Shown here in pieces: positions 12,059 through 23,800 of a stretch of 64,000 nucleotides of DNA. The stretch is from Amia ocellicauda (lineage: Eukaryota; Chordata; Actinopteri; Amiiformes; Amiidae). The notes below the pieces were generated by a model, which worked only from the letters and a program-made list of their open reading frames with translations, was not told the origin of the DNA and did no database searches. Within the stretch, counting starts at the first letter, position 1, and each line of letters opens with the position of its first letter. Both the position numbers and the translations under genes were made by a program. The DNA is taken from positions 23,879,417 to 23,943,416 of the forward strand of contig NC_089863.1 of NCBI RefSeq assembly GCF_036373705.1, written 5' to 3'.

Positions 12059-12700
12059 TCACACTCTCTCTCTGTCTCTCTCTCTCACACATGCACGTAT
12101 GCACAAACACACACACTCACACTCACCCCCCACCCCAAAACACCCCACCTATACCCAGAGATATTTTATTTGAGGGTGTTGCCTGCTCAGCCAGCTCAAC
12201 CCCCCACCGCCCTCGGCACACACACAATCAAATACTATCAAAGCAGAGCGCCAGTCAGGTGCCTTTGCTTGTTTGCTTTGATCTGTCTCTGTGATCCCCT
12301 GAGCCCCCCTGAGCCCCCCAGCACTGCTCTGTCTGTCTCTGTGAGCCCCTGAGCTATGTCCCAGTCAAAACTCCACTGTACCATCAATAACAATAATAAT
12401 AATAAGAAGAAGCTAGTTCTCTCCTGTATCTCCAGAAAATATATACAGTCATAATTTAGAATCTGTTTCTAAATATTTTGCGGCCATATTCAAATAAACG
12501 TCTATCCGGATCTGTTCTATATATATTCCTGTGCTGTCTGTGCCTGTGTGTACATATACAGAATTGGGTGTAGGGGTTGTCAAAAGCATGTGTGGAGCTC
12601 ATTGTTAATTCTGGAGAAAGAGAGCAATCCAACCTGTTTGGGCAGGGGGCAGAGTGGGGTTGGTGAAGAGGCGTTGGCTGTCCGATCACATGCAAGTCGC

Positions 12701-12789
12701 TATATAAAGTGCTCAGCTCCATCTTTGCCTCACCGTCTCGCTCCAGCCCTGCCTGAGCCTACAGCTGCCCCAACGCCACTACTGCACAG
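12701..12789 (+). promoter_or_regulatory. TATA box and noncoding exon 1 of the first S100 gene
   Basis: TATATAAAG at 12701-12709, then about 30 bp on a likely transcription start, and an untranslated first exon ending CACTACTGCACAG before donor GTAAGA at 12790. A separate noncoding first exon is the usual S100 gene layout. The exact start is inferred from TATA spacing. Confidence 0.6.
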
Positions 12790-13564
12790 GTAAGAAAGAC
12801 AGACAGACAGACAGACTGGCAGACACCGCAATGACACGTCTTCATTTTCAGACTCAACATTGTGGTGTGTGCGAGTGTGTGCTTCTTTGTGGGATTTTTT
12901 TCTGTGTCTTTGTGAATTTACTAGTGTGTGCATTTGTCTGCGTGTGCAAGTGTGTCTCTTTGTTGTCTGCTGTGTCTGAGAGCGTATGTACGTTTTTGTG
13001 CCCGGGCGTGTGTGTGTGTGTGCATGTGTATGTGTGTGAAGGGGACATTAATCATGCCCAAGGTGGTTTGTAGCATTCCTAACTTAAAATAATAATAATA
13101 ATGATAATAATAATAATGTGGACTGTATGACTGTACTGTACTGCACAGGCACTATGAAGACTGGGTTGATGTAAAGTTGGCCCCTAATCCAACAGCTGCA
13201 TGTGGACACTAAAACAGAAACAAAACTACCGGCACTGCTATTGAATTGCGCTGAACAACAGAGGGCAACCACCCTCCAACTGCTGGCACCAGAGAGCAGC
13301 GATATTTGGCAACCTTCTCACTGTGTTACAGATTAATCATTGCTTACTCAAATTACTTAATGTATGTCTTCATTAATGTATGGTTATTTAACTAAATACA
13401 TAAATAAAAAGGGTCTCCAGCCCAGTCCAGCAGGGTCTCCTTGCAGAGGGAGATGAGATGCTCGGATATTGCAGGTTCTCCATTGAGATTTATTGTTCTC
13501 CCCCCCGATTCTCCATCACTTTTTTTTCCGGTCTCTGCTCAGATCTACAGACCTGCCATCAGCT

Positions 13565-14202
13565 ATGAGTGCCAAGGAGTCCACACAGCTGGAGGAGTGC
13601 ATGACCGGCCTGATCACCGTCTTCCACAACTACGCCCAGGGAGGGGGGGACAATAACAGCCTCAACAAGTCCGAGCTGAAGAAGCTGCTGAATTGCGAGC
13701 TGTACAACTTCATGGGGGTGAGATTCCTGTGCTGTACTCTACTATACTGTACTATACAATGCTATACTACACTGCACTGTACTATACTGTACTCTGCTCT
13801 AGTGTACTAAACAATGCTATACTATACTATACTACACTATACTATACTATACGATAGTCTACACAGCGCTAGCTCCAGTCTGGACCACTATACTATACTA
13901 TACTATACTATACTATACTATACTATACTATACTATACTATAGTCCACACAGCCCTGGCTCCAGTCAGAAAGACTCCAGAAAGCCAGATGAAGGTTTGGG
14001 TCATTGCCACATCACTAAACCCTCCATCTCCCTCTTTCACAACCCCACACCCTGTTTACAGAAGCAGAACGATGATGCCAAAGTGTCTGAGATCATGAAG
14101 GAACTGGATGAGAATGGCGACGGCAAAGTGGATTTCCAGGAATTTGTCACCCTGATCGGCGCCCTCACCTTCCTGTGCAATGAGTGCTTCCAGGACATGT
14201 GA
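13565..14202 (+). CDS. S100 calcium-binding protein, 97 aa (first S100 gene)
   Basis: Two coding exons: 13565-13717 (51 codons) and 14062-14202 (46 codons plus stop). Exon 2 begins at acceptor CTGCTCAG (13542), 22 bases before the ATG (MSAKESTQLEECM). The first EF hand is the 14-residue S100 type (AQGGGDNNSLNKSE); the second is canonical (DENGDGKVDFQE). Each coding exon holds one EF hand and the intron is in phase 0, as in the whole family. S100 proteins are small dimeric Ca2+ sensors that expose a target-binding face on calcium binding. The protein ends CNECFQDM. A poly(A) signal AATAAA lies at 14386. The intron (13718-14061) is packed with CTATA-type repeats. The subtype is not certain; it is closer to the S100A1/S100B style than to S100A13. 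Confidence 0.92.
13738..13948. repeat. Pentanucleotide (ACTAT)n tract in intron 2 of the first S100 gene
   Basis: Runs of ACTAT/ACTGT repeated for about 200 bp, interrupted by a unit reading CTACACAGCGCTAGCTCCAG. The same combined motif (CACACAG.CTGGCTCCAGTC plus TATACTATAC) recurs at 57.4 kb. Confidence 0.8.
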
Positions 14203-14399
14203 GCCCAGCGCTGGACCGCTCCAGAACCAGCTACGCCTTTCCCAGCAGCCCCTCTCCCCCAGTGCCTGGCACACGCCCACCCAAACAGACATGCATGTAC
14301 ATATGTCTCCACGCCTCTGATGAACTCTGTATTTGCTGTTCCACTCGGTCAGGTTGAGGACTGATCTCTGGAAAACTCTAATCTAAATAAAGTCCAATC

Positions 14400-15554
14400 T
14401 AAATCATTCCATTCTGATCTGTTCTTCTTGCTTTTCTGCGAGCTGCCTGCCAACAGTCACAGAACCACAGAAAGTTTTCATTTCATGAGTAACTGATATT
14501 GTTCAATAATTAACAAACAAAACAAAATGCTCATGCTTCAATTGTATTTACGCCACCAACTGCCGGGATACAGCATTGGTGAGCGGGCTGCAGTACCCGC
14601 ATTATTCCGCTAGATGGCACAATTGCTATACGATAATACGATAGATCGAAAGACACGAGATACACATAGAACAGAGTATGTCAGTGTAACAGGCTGGTTT
14701 TTACACACTTTGAGTTCAGTTAGTATGAATTCAATACAATCTACACATCTTTTTAAGGCCATATTGTGATAGTGCTACTACTACAACTACTATGACTAAT
14801 ACTACTACTAATAATAATAATAATAATACCCTGATAAACATCTTGCTGGTGACTCTTTTAGTCCTGACAGCTCTGCTACAGGGGATTGGGTTTCCACCTC
14901 ACAGACTCTCTCTCATTAGCCTCTGTTGTGCTACCAACAATTGATTTTTTTAGAAAGGTAAAGTGAAGAAGGCTGCAAGATCAAATCCCACCTGCGATAT
15001 TTGTTTTTATTTTATGAGTAAAAATGATAAAAAAAAAATCATAATATGACTCAAGAAACACTTGGGTGTTCATTCTTACACAGAATGGTGTTGAATGCTA
15101 TGCAGAAAACACAGATACTGGTTCTACCCAGGACAGATAGTGCAACAAAATGAGCATCTATGAGTATAGATGTATGGTTATTTTCTTAACACATTAAGCA
15201 AATCAGAGAAATTAAAAATCCTTCTGTTGGCTCAGTTGAGTACATTTCCTGTCATCTCAATTTTATATTGTTATACTAGCTAAATATCTTAATGATCATT
15301 ACGTAGTGAAGTTTAATTAATATTCAGTGGCACCCTTGTTTAACCAGGTCAAAGACGATTGCTTGACTATATCACCTGTGCCTGTCTGTGCGCGGCTCTG
15401 CCCCCCACCCTGTCCGCATTCCTGAGTGGCCACTCCCCGAACATGGCCCTCCCCCATACAAAGCAGGCAACACTGCAGTCTTGCACCCAGTCTGTGCATA
15501 CACTGTGGATAATGTAACACCACCTGACATACACAGATACACTTTTTGTATTAT
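14400..15554. other. Intergenic, nothing recognised
   Basis: AT-rich DNA with a short TAA run near 14806-14827. No gene or element ends that I can support. Confidence 0.35.
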
Positions 15555-15560
15555 TATACT

Positions 15561-15604
<44 letters not shown>
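15555..15604. repeat. (TAT)n microsatellite
   Basis: About 50 bp of uninterrupted ATT repeat; it abuts sequence resembling a reversed SINE tail (GCCAACGCCCTTCCCCAGGG). Confidence 0.85.
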
Positions 15605-16330
15605 TTAGCCAACGCCCTTCCCCAGGGTGCTTTTTCACAAGAAATATTCCGAAGTGCAATAATACAATCAGTGCAAAACACAAATTAGCTGACAAAGTCC
15701 CAGTATGTGCTACAGGGAGGGGGGGGGGGCAGAGGAGAAGAGTAAAACAATACAAGTGCTAACAATACATAAGCCAGCAGGTGCAGAAGGGAGCAGAGTT
15801 AAATAAAAACGTGGATAAGAGTGAGAGTGCGGAGCGGCCCAGGAGATCACGTTGCTGTATTACAGGTACAGTCTGAACAGGTGTGTCTTGAGTGATGGCC
15901 AGGAGGTGGTCAGGGACTGGGCGGTCCTCACCTCAGCGGGAAGGTCCTTCCACCTCCCAGGGGCCAGGGTGGGAAAGGGGCGGCTCTGGAGGAAGGGGAT
16001 GAACTGAAGCGGGCTGGTAGTATATCCGTGCAGGCCGGCCAGGAGGGAGTTGCAGTGGTCCAGGCGGGAGAGAACCAGTGTCTGGATGAGCACAGAGAGA
16101 ACAGGAGGGGGGCCGGGACAGAGCCTTGGGGCACACCCTTGAGGAGAGGTTGGGGTGTGGATGGAGATCAGTGCCATGTCACCAGGTGGGGGTGAGCGAT
16201 GAGGTAGGGAGGGGACCAGGCGAGAGCAGGGCCACCGATTCCAAGGTCAGCAAGGGAAGAGCAGAGGATGGAGTGATCGACAGGGAGATTGAGGAGGATT
16301 AGGACAGAAGAGAGGGACAGAGAGTAATAA
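15605..16330 (-). mobile_element. L2/CR1-like LINE 3' fragment
   Basis: Minus-strand peptides match the end of a non-LTR reverse transcriptase ORF: LIQTLVLSRLDHCNSLLAGL, and nearer the end WKDLPAEVRTAQSLTT and LKTHLFRLYL. The part between them is shortened, so it is an internally deleted relic. The 3' side (15605-15860) is presumed untranslated LINE DNA. No endonuclease domain is present. Confidence 0.6.
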
Positions 16331-16851
16331 TAATACACACTGGACTGTATAACCAGTCAGTACATACACACTGTTACACTAACTCAGACTGAACATACAC
16401 ACACAGTAATACAAAATATCAGTCTGTATATATGTAGGTGACAGTAAAGTGTAGTGTGGTGTAGTGTGGTATTAACACAGTAAAGTGTAGTGTGGTGTGG
16501 TATGAACACAGTATAGTGTGTGTTTGTGTCTTCTGCTTTGTGAATCGACACTATCAGACCTGCATCTCACTAGATTACAGAGCGCACAGCGGCGTCATAT
16601 AGGGAAAAGGGCTTAGTCTGCATTAGTGTCACTCCCCTTTCACACTGTGGCTGTGCAATCAGCTGCAGCCTGATAGTGTCAATGCACAGAGCAGAGACCA
16701 TAAATACACACGCAGTGCCTGAAAAAAACACACACACACTCACACACACAGTGCCTGACAAGCACACACACATACAGAGTGGTGGTGTACTGGTAACATA
16801 ATAAACAGGTGTATGATATGGACCAAATTGGGGCCGTGATACCTTCGTGAC
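16331..16851. other. Intergenic with AGTGTAGTGTGG-type short repeats
   Basis: A few copies of TAAAGTGTAGTGTGGTGTAG near 16445-16520 and a CA-rich patch near 16728-16775. No gene seen. Confidence 0.4.
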
Positions 16852-17455
16852 AGACTGACTGACTGACTGACACACAGACTGACAGACTGACACACTGACT
16901 GACTGACTCTCACACTGACACACAGACTGACACACTAACTGACTGATTAACACACTGACTGACTGACTGACTGATACACTGACTGACACACTGACTGACT
17001 GACTGACTGACACACTGATTAACACACTGACTGATACACTGACTTACTGACTGTCTGACAGACTGACACACTGATTAACACACTGACTGACTGACTGATT
17101 GACACACTGACTGACTGACTGACTGACTGACTGATACACTGACTTACTGACCGACTGACTGACACACTGATTAACACACTGACTGACTGACTGATTGACA
17201 CACTGACTGACTGACACACAAACTGACAGACTGACACACTGACTGACTGACTCTCACACTGACACACAGACTGACACACTAACTGACTGATTAACACACT
17301 GACTGACTGACTGATACACTGACTGACACACTGACTGACTGACTGACTGACACACTGATTAACACACTGACTGATACACTGACTTACTGACTGTCTGACA
17401 GACTGACACACTGATTGACACACTGACTGACTGGCTGACTGACTGATAGACTGAC
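16852..17455. repeat. ACTG-based tandem array with a 344-bp higher-order repeat
   Basis: Built from CTGA/ACTG tetranucleotides and CACACTGATT variants. The block beginning near 16871 (CACACAGACTGACAGACTGA) reappears near 17215 with nearly the same order of variants, an offset of about 344 bp, so a longer segment was duplicated in tandem. Serine/valine-rich reading frames across it are by-products of the repeat. Confidence 0.85.
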
Positions 17456-17595
17456 AACAAGCAGAGTATTCTTTTCTTACATTAACATTGTTATTATTGT
17501 ACAATCAGTTACTCTTCTCCCAGATGCTGTCATATTGTAACAGCACTACTGTACTCTACTGTTACTACAGCCCGTTACTGTAACAGCAACACTGC

Positions 17596-17596
<1 letters not shown>

Positions 17597-17632
<36 letters not shown>
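17597..17632. repeat. (GT)n microsatellite
   Basis: Simple GT run of about 17 units immediately upstream of a CpG-rich block. Confidence 0.85.
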
Positions 17633-17634
<2 letters not shown>

Positions 17635-17639
17635 GCACT

Positions 17640-17797
17640 AGTGACGCAGCTGTGTCGGAATGCGGCGATAGCGTTCCAGAACGCCGCGCTGGGCGTGTCC
17701 CGTGTTTTGCCCGTGTGTTCCTCCGCGCGTCCTCTCCTCATTCAGCCGCCTGTCCCGCACGCTGCCGCACACGCACCTTCTCTCCCGACTTCTCCCG
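17640..17797 (+). promoter_or_regulatory. CpG-rich block, candidate promoter/exon 1 of the S100A1-like gene
   Basis: CpG-dense sequence standing out from AT-rich surroundings, ending TTCTCCCG before a good donor GTAAGC at 17798. S100 genes start with a noncoding exon, and this is the best placed candidate before coding exon 19837. The 2-kb distance and the lack of a TATA box keep the assignment open; CTATATAAG near 18069 is an alternative core promoter. Confidence 0.35.
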
Positions 17798-17799
17798 GT

Positions 17800-19780
17800 A
17801 AGCTGACCACCCTGCCCGCCGCCTCTAGCTCTCCTGCTTGTGTCATCCCCCCTTCTTCTCCCCCCTGGCAGGGATTACGCGTACGTGCACCATCTTTGCA
17901 GGGGTGGACACACTAATCCGGACACCGTTTCTCCCGAGTGCGCAATCCTCTGCAAAGACTTCAAACCAGATCGGGACCGGGTCGAGTTCGGGATTAGGAC
18001 AAGGGGAGGGGGGGGGGTTTCTGCAATGTTGTTGTGCAACGCACTTGTGAGTTTAGGCAGTATACACTATATAAGCTTTGAAAGTTTGTTTTCATATTTG
18101 TATCTTGTGCAATTATGAGGTGGTTTCTAGGCGACATGCGTGAGCTACGTCACGTGTCCTAACTTGCACTTCTTCATGTGCACTTTTTCTTTTTCTTTTC
18201 GACTTCTCCACATACTTTTCTCTCTCTCTCTCCCACTCCTCCCCTGCTCTGTAAACATCTGCACCTATCCTCCGAGTTTCTCTCAACTCCAAAGTTAAAC
18301 ACAGACGGGATTGTATGATCATTTTAGTTTCTAAACCGTTCTGGGGTCAAACCAGGGCGTAGAAGATGGATGTCGAAAGAGAGGGATTGGGGGGGGGGAG
18401 GTGGTAGATGGAAGGAGAGAGGGAGAGAAGAGAAAAAGGGAGGGTTGTTTCAAGCACAGCGTGATTAACATTATTTTATATTGAAACGTCCAACGGGCTG
18501 TTTTGTAAACATAATAAAATAACTCTTTGCTTGAACTAGAACATGTCTGTAGCAAGGGGTTTTAAACATGAAGTGAAGGAATGACCCATCAGACCACGTC
18601 GTGCAGACCACCCACGCACATACACGCAGGTCGGGGTGAATGCAGTGAAACTGGTCCCCACGGTCTGATAAGACATGAACTGGTGGAGATCAGCCTGCAC
18701 GACGGCGCAGAACTATGCACCTTGGCCTTCCGACCCCCTAGAGATGTTTCAAGCGGAGATTGACAGCACATTTGCAGGAGAATCGCAGAATTAAAGCGTG
18801 CAGTTCATCGGAAAAACATGCTTGTTTTACCCTGTCTATGTAGGCATTTGTTTTTTGACGACATTGTGACGGAACGCCGTCATTAACAGTCTGGAAACGT
18901 CAGAGCAACACTACACGTGTAAAATGCCCGCTGACAGAACATGTGCCACTCGGACCCAGGAGATAGAGTGGTTTCCTCTAGTTTAATTGATCTGAGAAAA
19001 TCAATATTGTAACAAGACTGTGGTATCAGGATGCAGGGTGGACTCTGGTACTGGCTGCTCTTAAAAATTGAGTCCCCACCCCCCCTTCCTCTCTCCCTAC
19101 CGCACCCTCCTTTTAGCATTTTCCAGACAGTTTGAAGCTTGTGCCATGTACTCATTCCCTCTCCCTCCCTCCCCCTTTTTCCTTCTTCCCTCTCCCAATC
19201 TTTCTCGTTTTCCTCCCTCCCTCTTTCACTAAGCACTCTGCCAAGCCCCGGCCTGTTGCTCATATTTTCCTGAGTGACTGTGTTTAATTATGTGTGTGTG
19301 TGTTTAAGTATAGGATTGAGTGTGTGTCTGTATGTGTTCAAGTATATGAGTGAGTGTGTGTGTTCTTTAAGTGTAGGACTGTGTGTGTTTTTGAGCATTA
19401 CTCAAACACTAATTAACAGCCAGAGAAGAAGTTTCCAAATGTATAAGTTCGGTCAGAGTGACGCACCTTCCCCTGTTGACCCCTGGCCCCCCCACCACCA
19501 CTACCCAGTGAGTCAGAGTCGGAAAGAGAGAGAGGAAGGGAGGGGAAGAGGGAGGCAGGGGGAGGAAGGGTGAGGAATAGAGGGCCAGCTTTGCATCTGC
19601 CTTGTTCTGTTATCTTTCTATTGCTGTTGTGTTCGGAGCTATGCCTGTGCATTTAATATGGCTTCTGTGTAAACGCTGGACTGCCCTCTCCAATGGTTTG
19701 CGTTTCGACAGACCGGGGGGAGAAGTCATCTCACCATCTCTCTCTCCCTGCGTCACATTTCAACACACGGTCACTCAGTC
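17800..19780. other. Presumed intron 1/upstream DNA of the S100A1-like gene
   Basis: No coding exon recognised. There are CT-rich tracts (about 18185-18245, 19075-19225) and a G-rich patch near 18388-18400. Confidence 0.4.
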
Positions 19781-19836
19781 AGTATTCCTCTCAACCTAAC
19801 CTCTCCCTCACTCTCTCTCAGTCTATCTGTGCCAAG

Positions 19837-20734
19837 ATGCCTTCTGAGCTGGAACGAGCCATGGAGTCCCTGATCACCGTGTTCCACCGGTACTCCGGGA
19901 GGGACGGCGTCGGTGCCACCCTGAGCAAGAAGGAACTGAAGGAGCTGATGGAGACCGAGCTCTCTGGCTTCCTCAAGGTAGGGCTGTCCCCCCACCCCCT
20001 CACCATGCTATGACCTCCCTGACTCACTACACTGAGGTCCAGTCCAGTCAGTGACTCTGCAGCAGTCCAGTCCAGTCCAGTCAGTGACTCTGCAGCAGTC
20101 CAGTCCAGTCAGTGACTTTGCAGCAGTCCAGTCTAGTCCAGTCCAGTCTGACTTTGCAGCAGTCCAGTGTAGTCCAGTCCAGTCAGTGACTCTGCAGCAG
20201 TCCAGTCCAGTCCAGTCAGTGACTTTGCAGCAGTCCAGTGTAGTCCAGTCCAGTTAGTGACTCTGCAGCAGTCCAGTCAGTGAGTTTGCAGCAGTCCAGT
20301 CTAGTCCAGTCCAGTTAGTGACTCTGCAGCAGTCCAGTCCAGTCCAGTCCAGTCAGTGACTCTGCAGCAGTCCAGTCCAGTCCAGTCCAGTCAGTGACTC
20401 TGCAGCAGTCCAGTCCAGTCAGTGAATCTGCATTAGTGCAGTCCAGTCCAGTCAGTGACTCTGCATTAGTGCAGTCCAGTCCAGTCAGTGACTCTGCAGC
20501 AGTCCAGTCCAGGCAGCTACAGTACTAATAGTAACATCAACTCTCCCTCTTCCCCCACTGAAGACCCAGAAGGACCCCGCAGCCATTGACAAGATCATGC
20601 GGGACCTGGACCAGAATGGCGACGGGCAGGTCAGCTTCGAGGAGTTTGTGTCGCTGGTGGTGGGCCTGTCGGTGGCCTGCGAGCAGTGCTACCAGCTGCA
20701 CCTCAAGAAACAGCAGCAGCAGGGCAAGAAGTAA
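19837..20734 (+). CDS. S100A1-like calcium-binding protein, 103 aa
   Basis: Coding exons 19837-19977 (47 codons) and 20564-20734 (56 codons plus stop). The coding part starts 15 bases after acceptor CTCTCTCTCAG. The N-terminal half (SELERAMESLITVFHRYSG, then LSKKELKELMETELSGFL) follows the S100A1 pattern closely; the second half (TQKDPAAIDKIMRDLDQNGD) also fits. The first EF loop is SGRDGVGATLSKKE and the second is canonical, DQNGDGQVSFEE. The C-terminus is longer and more basic than usual (HLKKQQQQGKK). The protein is expected to be a cytosolic dimeric Ca2+ sensor. Poly(A) signal AATAAA is at 20791, directly followed by the 7.4-kb tandem array. Intron 2 is almost wholly a minisatellite. The acceptor before exon 3 is CCACTGAAG, weaker than those of the sister genes. 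I leave the symbol empty because orthology was not tested. Confidence 0.92.
20043..20515 (+). repeat. Minisatellite in intron 2 of the S100A1-like gene
   Basis: About 15 copies of a 25-36-bp unit with core GTCAGTGACTCTGCAGCAGT plus a variable number of CCAGT repeats. A 28-nt stretch of this unit is the exact reverse complement of units in intron 2 of the third S100 gene (30.1-33.0 kb). Both genes are on the plus strand, so the two introns carry the motif in opposite orientation. Confidence 0.93.
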
Positions 20735-20814
20735 AGGAAACACATGCCACCCAACTGTAACTGTAAACACCCCCACCCCACAGTTCCCTGAATAAACGCT
20801 GACATTCCTCACCT

Positions 20815-23800
20815 CGGTGTTGCAGTCTCTGGTTGTGTGCGTATGTGAGCGTAGTGTCTCTCTTCCTCTTGTGAGCCCGTGCGGGCGAGTGTCTTCCTCT
20901 TGAGTGCACATGCGAGTGTCTACCTTTCTTCCTTTTGTGAGTGTCTCTTCCTCTTGTGAGTGCGTGGCCGAGTGTCTCTCTTCCTCTTGTGACTGCGTGG
21001 CCGAGTGTCTCTTCCTCTTGTGAGTGTGTGGCCGAGTGTCTCTCTTCCTCTTGTGAGTGCGTGGCCGAGTGTCTCTTCCTCTTGTGAGTGCGTGGCCGAG
21101 TGTCTCTAACTCTTGTGAGTGCGGGGGCGAGTGTCTCTTCCTCTTGTGAGTGCACGGCCGAGTGTCTCTTCCTCTTGTGAGCGTGCGGGGGCGGGTGTCT
21201 CTTCCTCTTTTGAGTGCATGGCCGAGTGTCTCTCTTCCTCTTGTGAGTTTGTGGCCGAGTGTCTCTTCCTCTTGTGAGTGCGTGGCCGAGTGTCTCTAAC
21301 TCTTGTTAGTGCACGGCCGAGTGTCTCTTCCTCTTGTGAGTGCGTGGCCGAGTGTCTCTCTTCCTCTTGTGAGCGTGCGGGGGCGGGTGTCTCTTCCTCT
21401 TGTGAGTGTGTGGCCGAGTGTCTTCCTCCTGTGAGTGCATGGGCGAGTGTCTCTCTTCCTCTTGTGAGTGCATGGGCGACTGTCTCTTCCTCTTGTGAGT
21501 GCGGGGGCGAGTGTCTCTTCCTCTTGTGAGCATGCGGGGGCGAGTGTCTCTTCTCCTCTTGTGAGTGCTTGGCCGAGTGTCTCTAACTCTTGTGAGTGTG
21601 CGGGGGCGAGTGTCTCTCTTCCTCTTGTGAGCGTGCGGGGGCGAGTGTCTCTCTTCCTCTTGTGAGTGAGTGGCCGAGTGTCTCTTCCTCTTCTGAGTGA
21701 GTGGCCGAGTGTCTCTAGCTCTTGTGAGCGTGCGTGGCCGAGTGTCTCTCTTCCTCTTGTGAGTGCGTGGCCGAGTGTCTCTTCCTCTTCTGAGTGAGTG
21801 GCCGAGTGTCTCTAGCTCTTGTGAGCGTGCGTGGCCGAGTGTCTCTCTTCCTTTTGTGAGTGCGTGGCCGAGTGTCTCTAACTTTTGTGAGTGCGTGGAC
21901 GACTGTCTCTCTTCCTCTTGTGAGTGCGTGGCCGACTGTCTATAACTCTTGTGAGTGCACGGCCGAGTGTCTCTTTCTCTTGTGAGTTTGTGGCCGAGTG
22001 TCTCTTCCTCTTGTGAGTGCGTGGCCGAGTGTCTCTATTCCTCTTTTGAGTGTGTGGCCGAGTGTCTCTTCCTCTTGTGAGTGCGGGGGCGAGTGTCTCT
22101 TCCTCTTGTGAGCGTGCGGGGGCGAGTGTCTCTCTTCCTCTTGTGAGTGCGTGGCCGAGTGTCTCTTCCTCTTGTGAGTGCGTGGCTGACTGTCTCTCTT
22201 CCTCTTGTGAGTGCACGGCCGAGTGTCTCTTCCTCTTGTGAGCGTGCGGGGGCGGGTGTCTCTTCCTCTTTTGAGTGCATGGCCGAGTGTCTCTCTTCCT
22301 CTTGTGAGTTTGTGGCCGAGTGTCTCTTCCTCTTGTGAGTGCGTGGCCGAGTGTCTCTCTTCCTCTTGTGAGTGTGTGGCCGAGTGTCTCTAACTCTTGT
22401 GAGTGCGTGGCCGACTGTCTCTCTTCCTCTTGTGAGTGCGGGGGTGAGTGTCTCTTCCTCTTGTGAGCGTGCGGAGGCGAGTGTCTCTCTTCCTCTTGTG
22501 AGTGCGTGGCCGAGTGTCTCTTCCTCTTGTGAGTGCATGTGCGATTGTCTTCCTCCTGTCAGTGCATGGGCGAGTGTCTCTCTTCCTCTTGTGAGTGCGC
22601 GGGGGCCGAGTGTCTCTAACTCTTGTGACTGCGTGGCCGAGTGTCTCTAACTCTTGTGAGTGTGTGGCCGAGTGTCTCTCTTCCTCTTGTGAGTGCGTGG
22701 CCGACTGTCTCTAACTCTTGTTAGTGCACGGCCGACTGTCTCTTCCTCTTGTGAGTGCGTGGCCGAGTGTCTCTCTTCCTCTTGTGAGCGTGCGGGGGCG
22801 GGTGTCTCTTCCTCTTGTGAGTGTGTGGCCGAGTGTCTCTCTTCCTCTTGTGAGTGCGGGGGTGAGTGTCTCTTCCTCTTGTGAGCGTGCGGGGGCGAGT
22901 GTCTCTCTTCCTCTTGTGAGTGCGTGGCCGACTGTCTCTCTTCCTCTTGTGAGTGCGGGGGTGAGTGTCTCTTCCTCTTGTGAGGGTGCGGGGGCGAGTG
23001 TCTCTCTTCCTCTTGTGAGTGCGTGGCCGAGTGTCTCTTCCTCTTGTGAGTGCATGGCCTACTGTCTCTCTTCCTCTTGTGAGTGCACGGCCGAGTGTCT
23101 CTTCCTCTTGTGAGTGCACGGCCGAGTGTCTCTCTTCCTCTTGTGAGTGCGGGGGCGAGTGTCTCTTCCTCTTGTGAGCGTGCGGGGGCGAGTGTCTCTC
23201 TTCCTCTTGTGAGCGTGCGGGGGCGAGTGTCTCTTCCTCTTGTGAGCGTGTGGCCGAGTGTCTCTCTTCCTCTTGTGAGCGTGCGGGGGCGAGTGTCTCT
23301 TCCTCTTGTGAGCGTGCGGGGGCGAGTGTCTTTCTTCCTCTTGTGAGCATGCGGGGGCGAGTGTCTCTTCCTCTTGTGAGTGCGGAGGCGAGTGTCTCTT
23401 CCTATTGTGAGCGTGCGGGGGCGAGTGTCTCTTCCTCTTGGGAGTGCGTGGCCGAGTGTCTCTCATCTTCTTGTGAGCGTGCGTGGGCGAGTGTCTATCT
23501 TCCTATTGTGAGCGTGCGGGGGCGAGTGTCTCTTCCTCTTGTGAGTGCGTGGCCGAGTGTCTCTTCCTCTTGTGAGTGCACGGCCGAGTGTCTCTTCCTC
23601 TTGTGAGTGCGTGGCCGAGTGTCTCTAACTTTTGTGAGTGCGTGGACGACTGTCTCTCTTCCTCTTGTGAGTGCGTGGCCGACTGTCTATAACTCTTGTG
23701 AGTGCACGGCCGAGTGTCTCTTTCTCTTGTGAGTTTGTGGCCGAGTGTCTCTTCCTCTTGTGAGTGCGTGGCCGAGTGTCTCTATTCCTCTTTTGAGTGT

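Noticed and set aside
11794-12294. 166-codon frame with THTHTHTH runs
   Set aside because: Reads through the CA microsatellite; no coding signature outside it.
16570-17504. Serine/valine/glutamine-rich frames (SVSQSVSV...)
   Set aside because: Translation of the ACTG tetranucleotide array; repetitive and without gene context.
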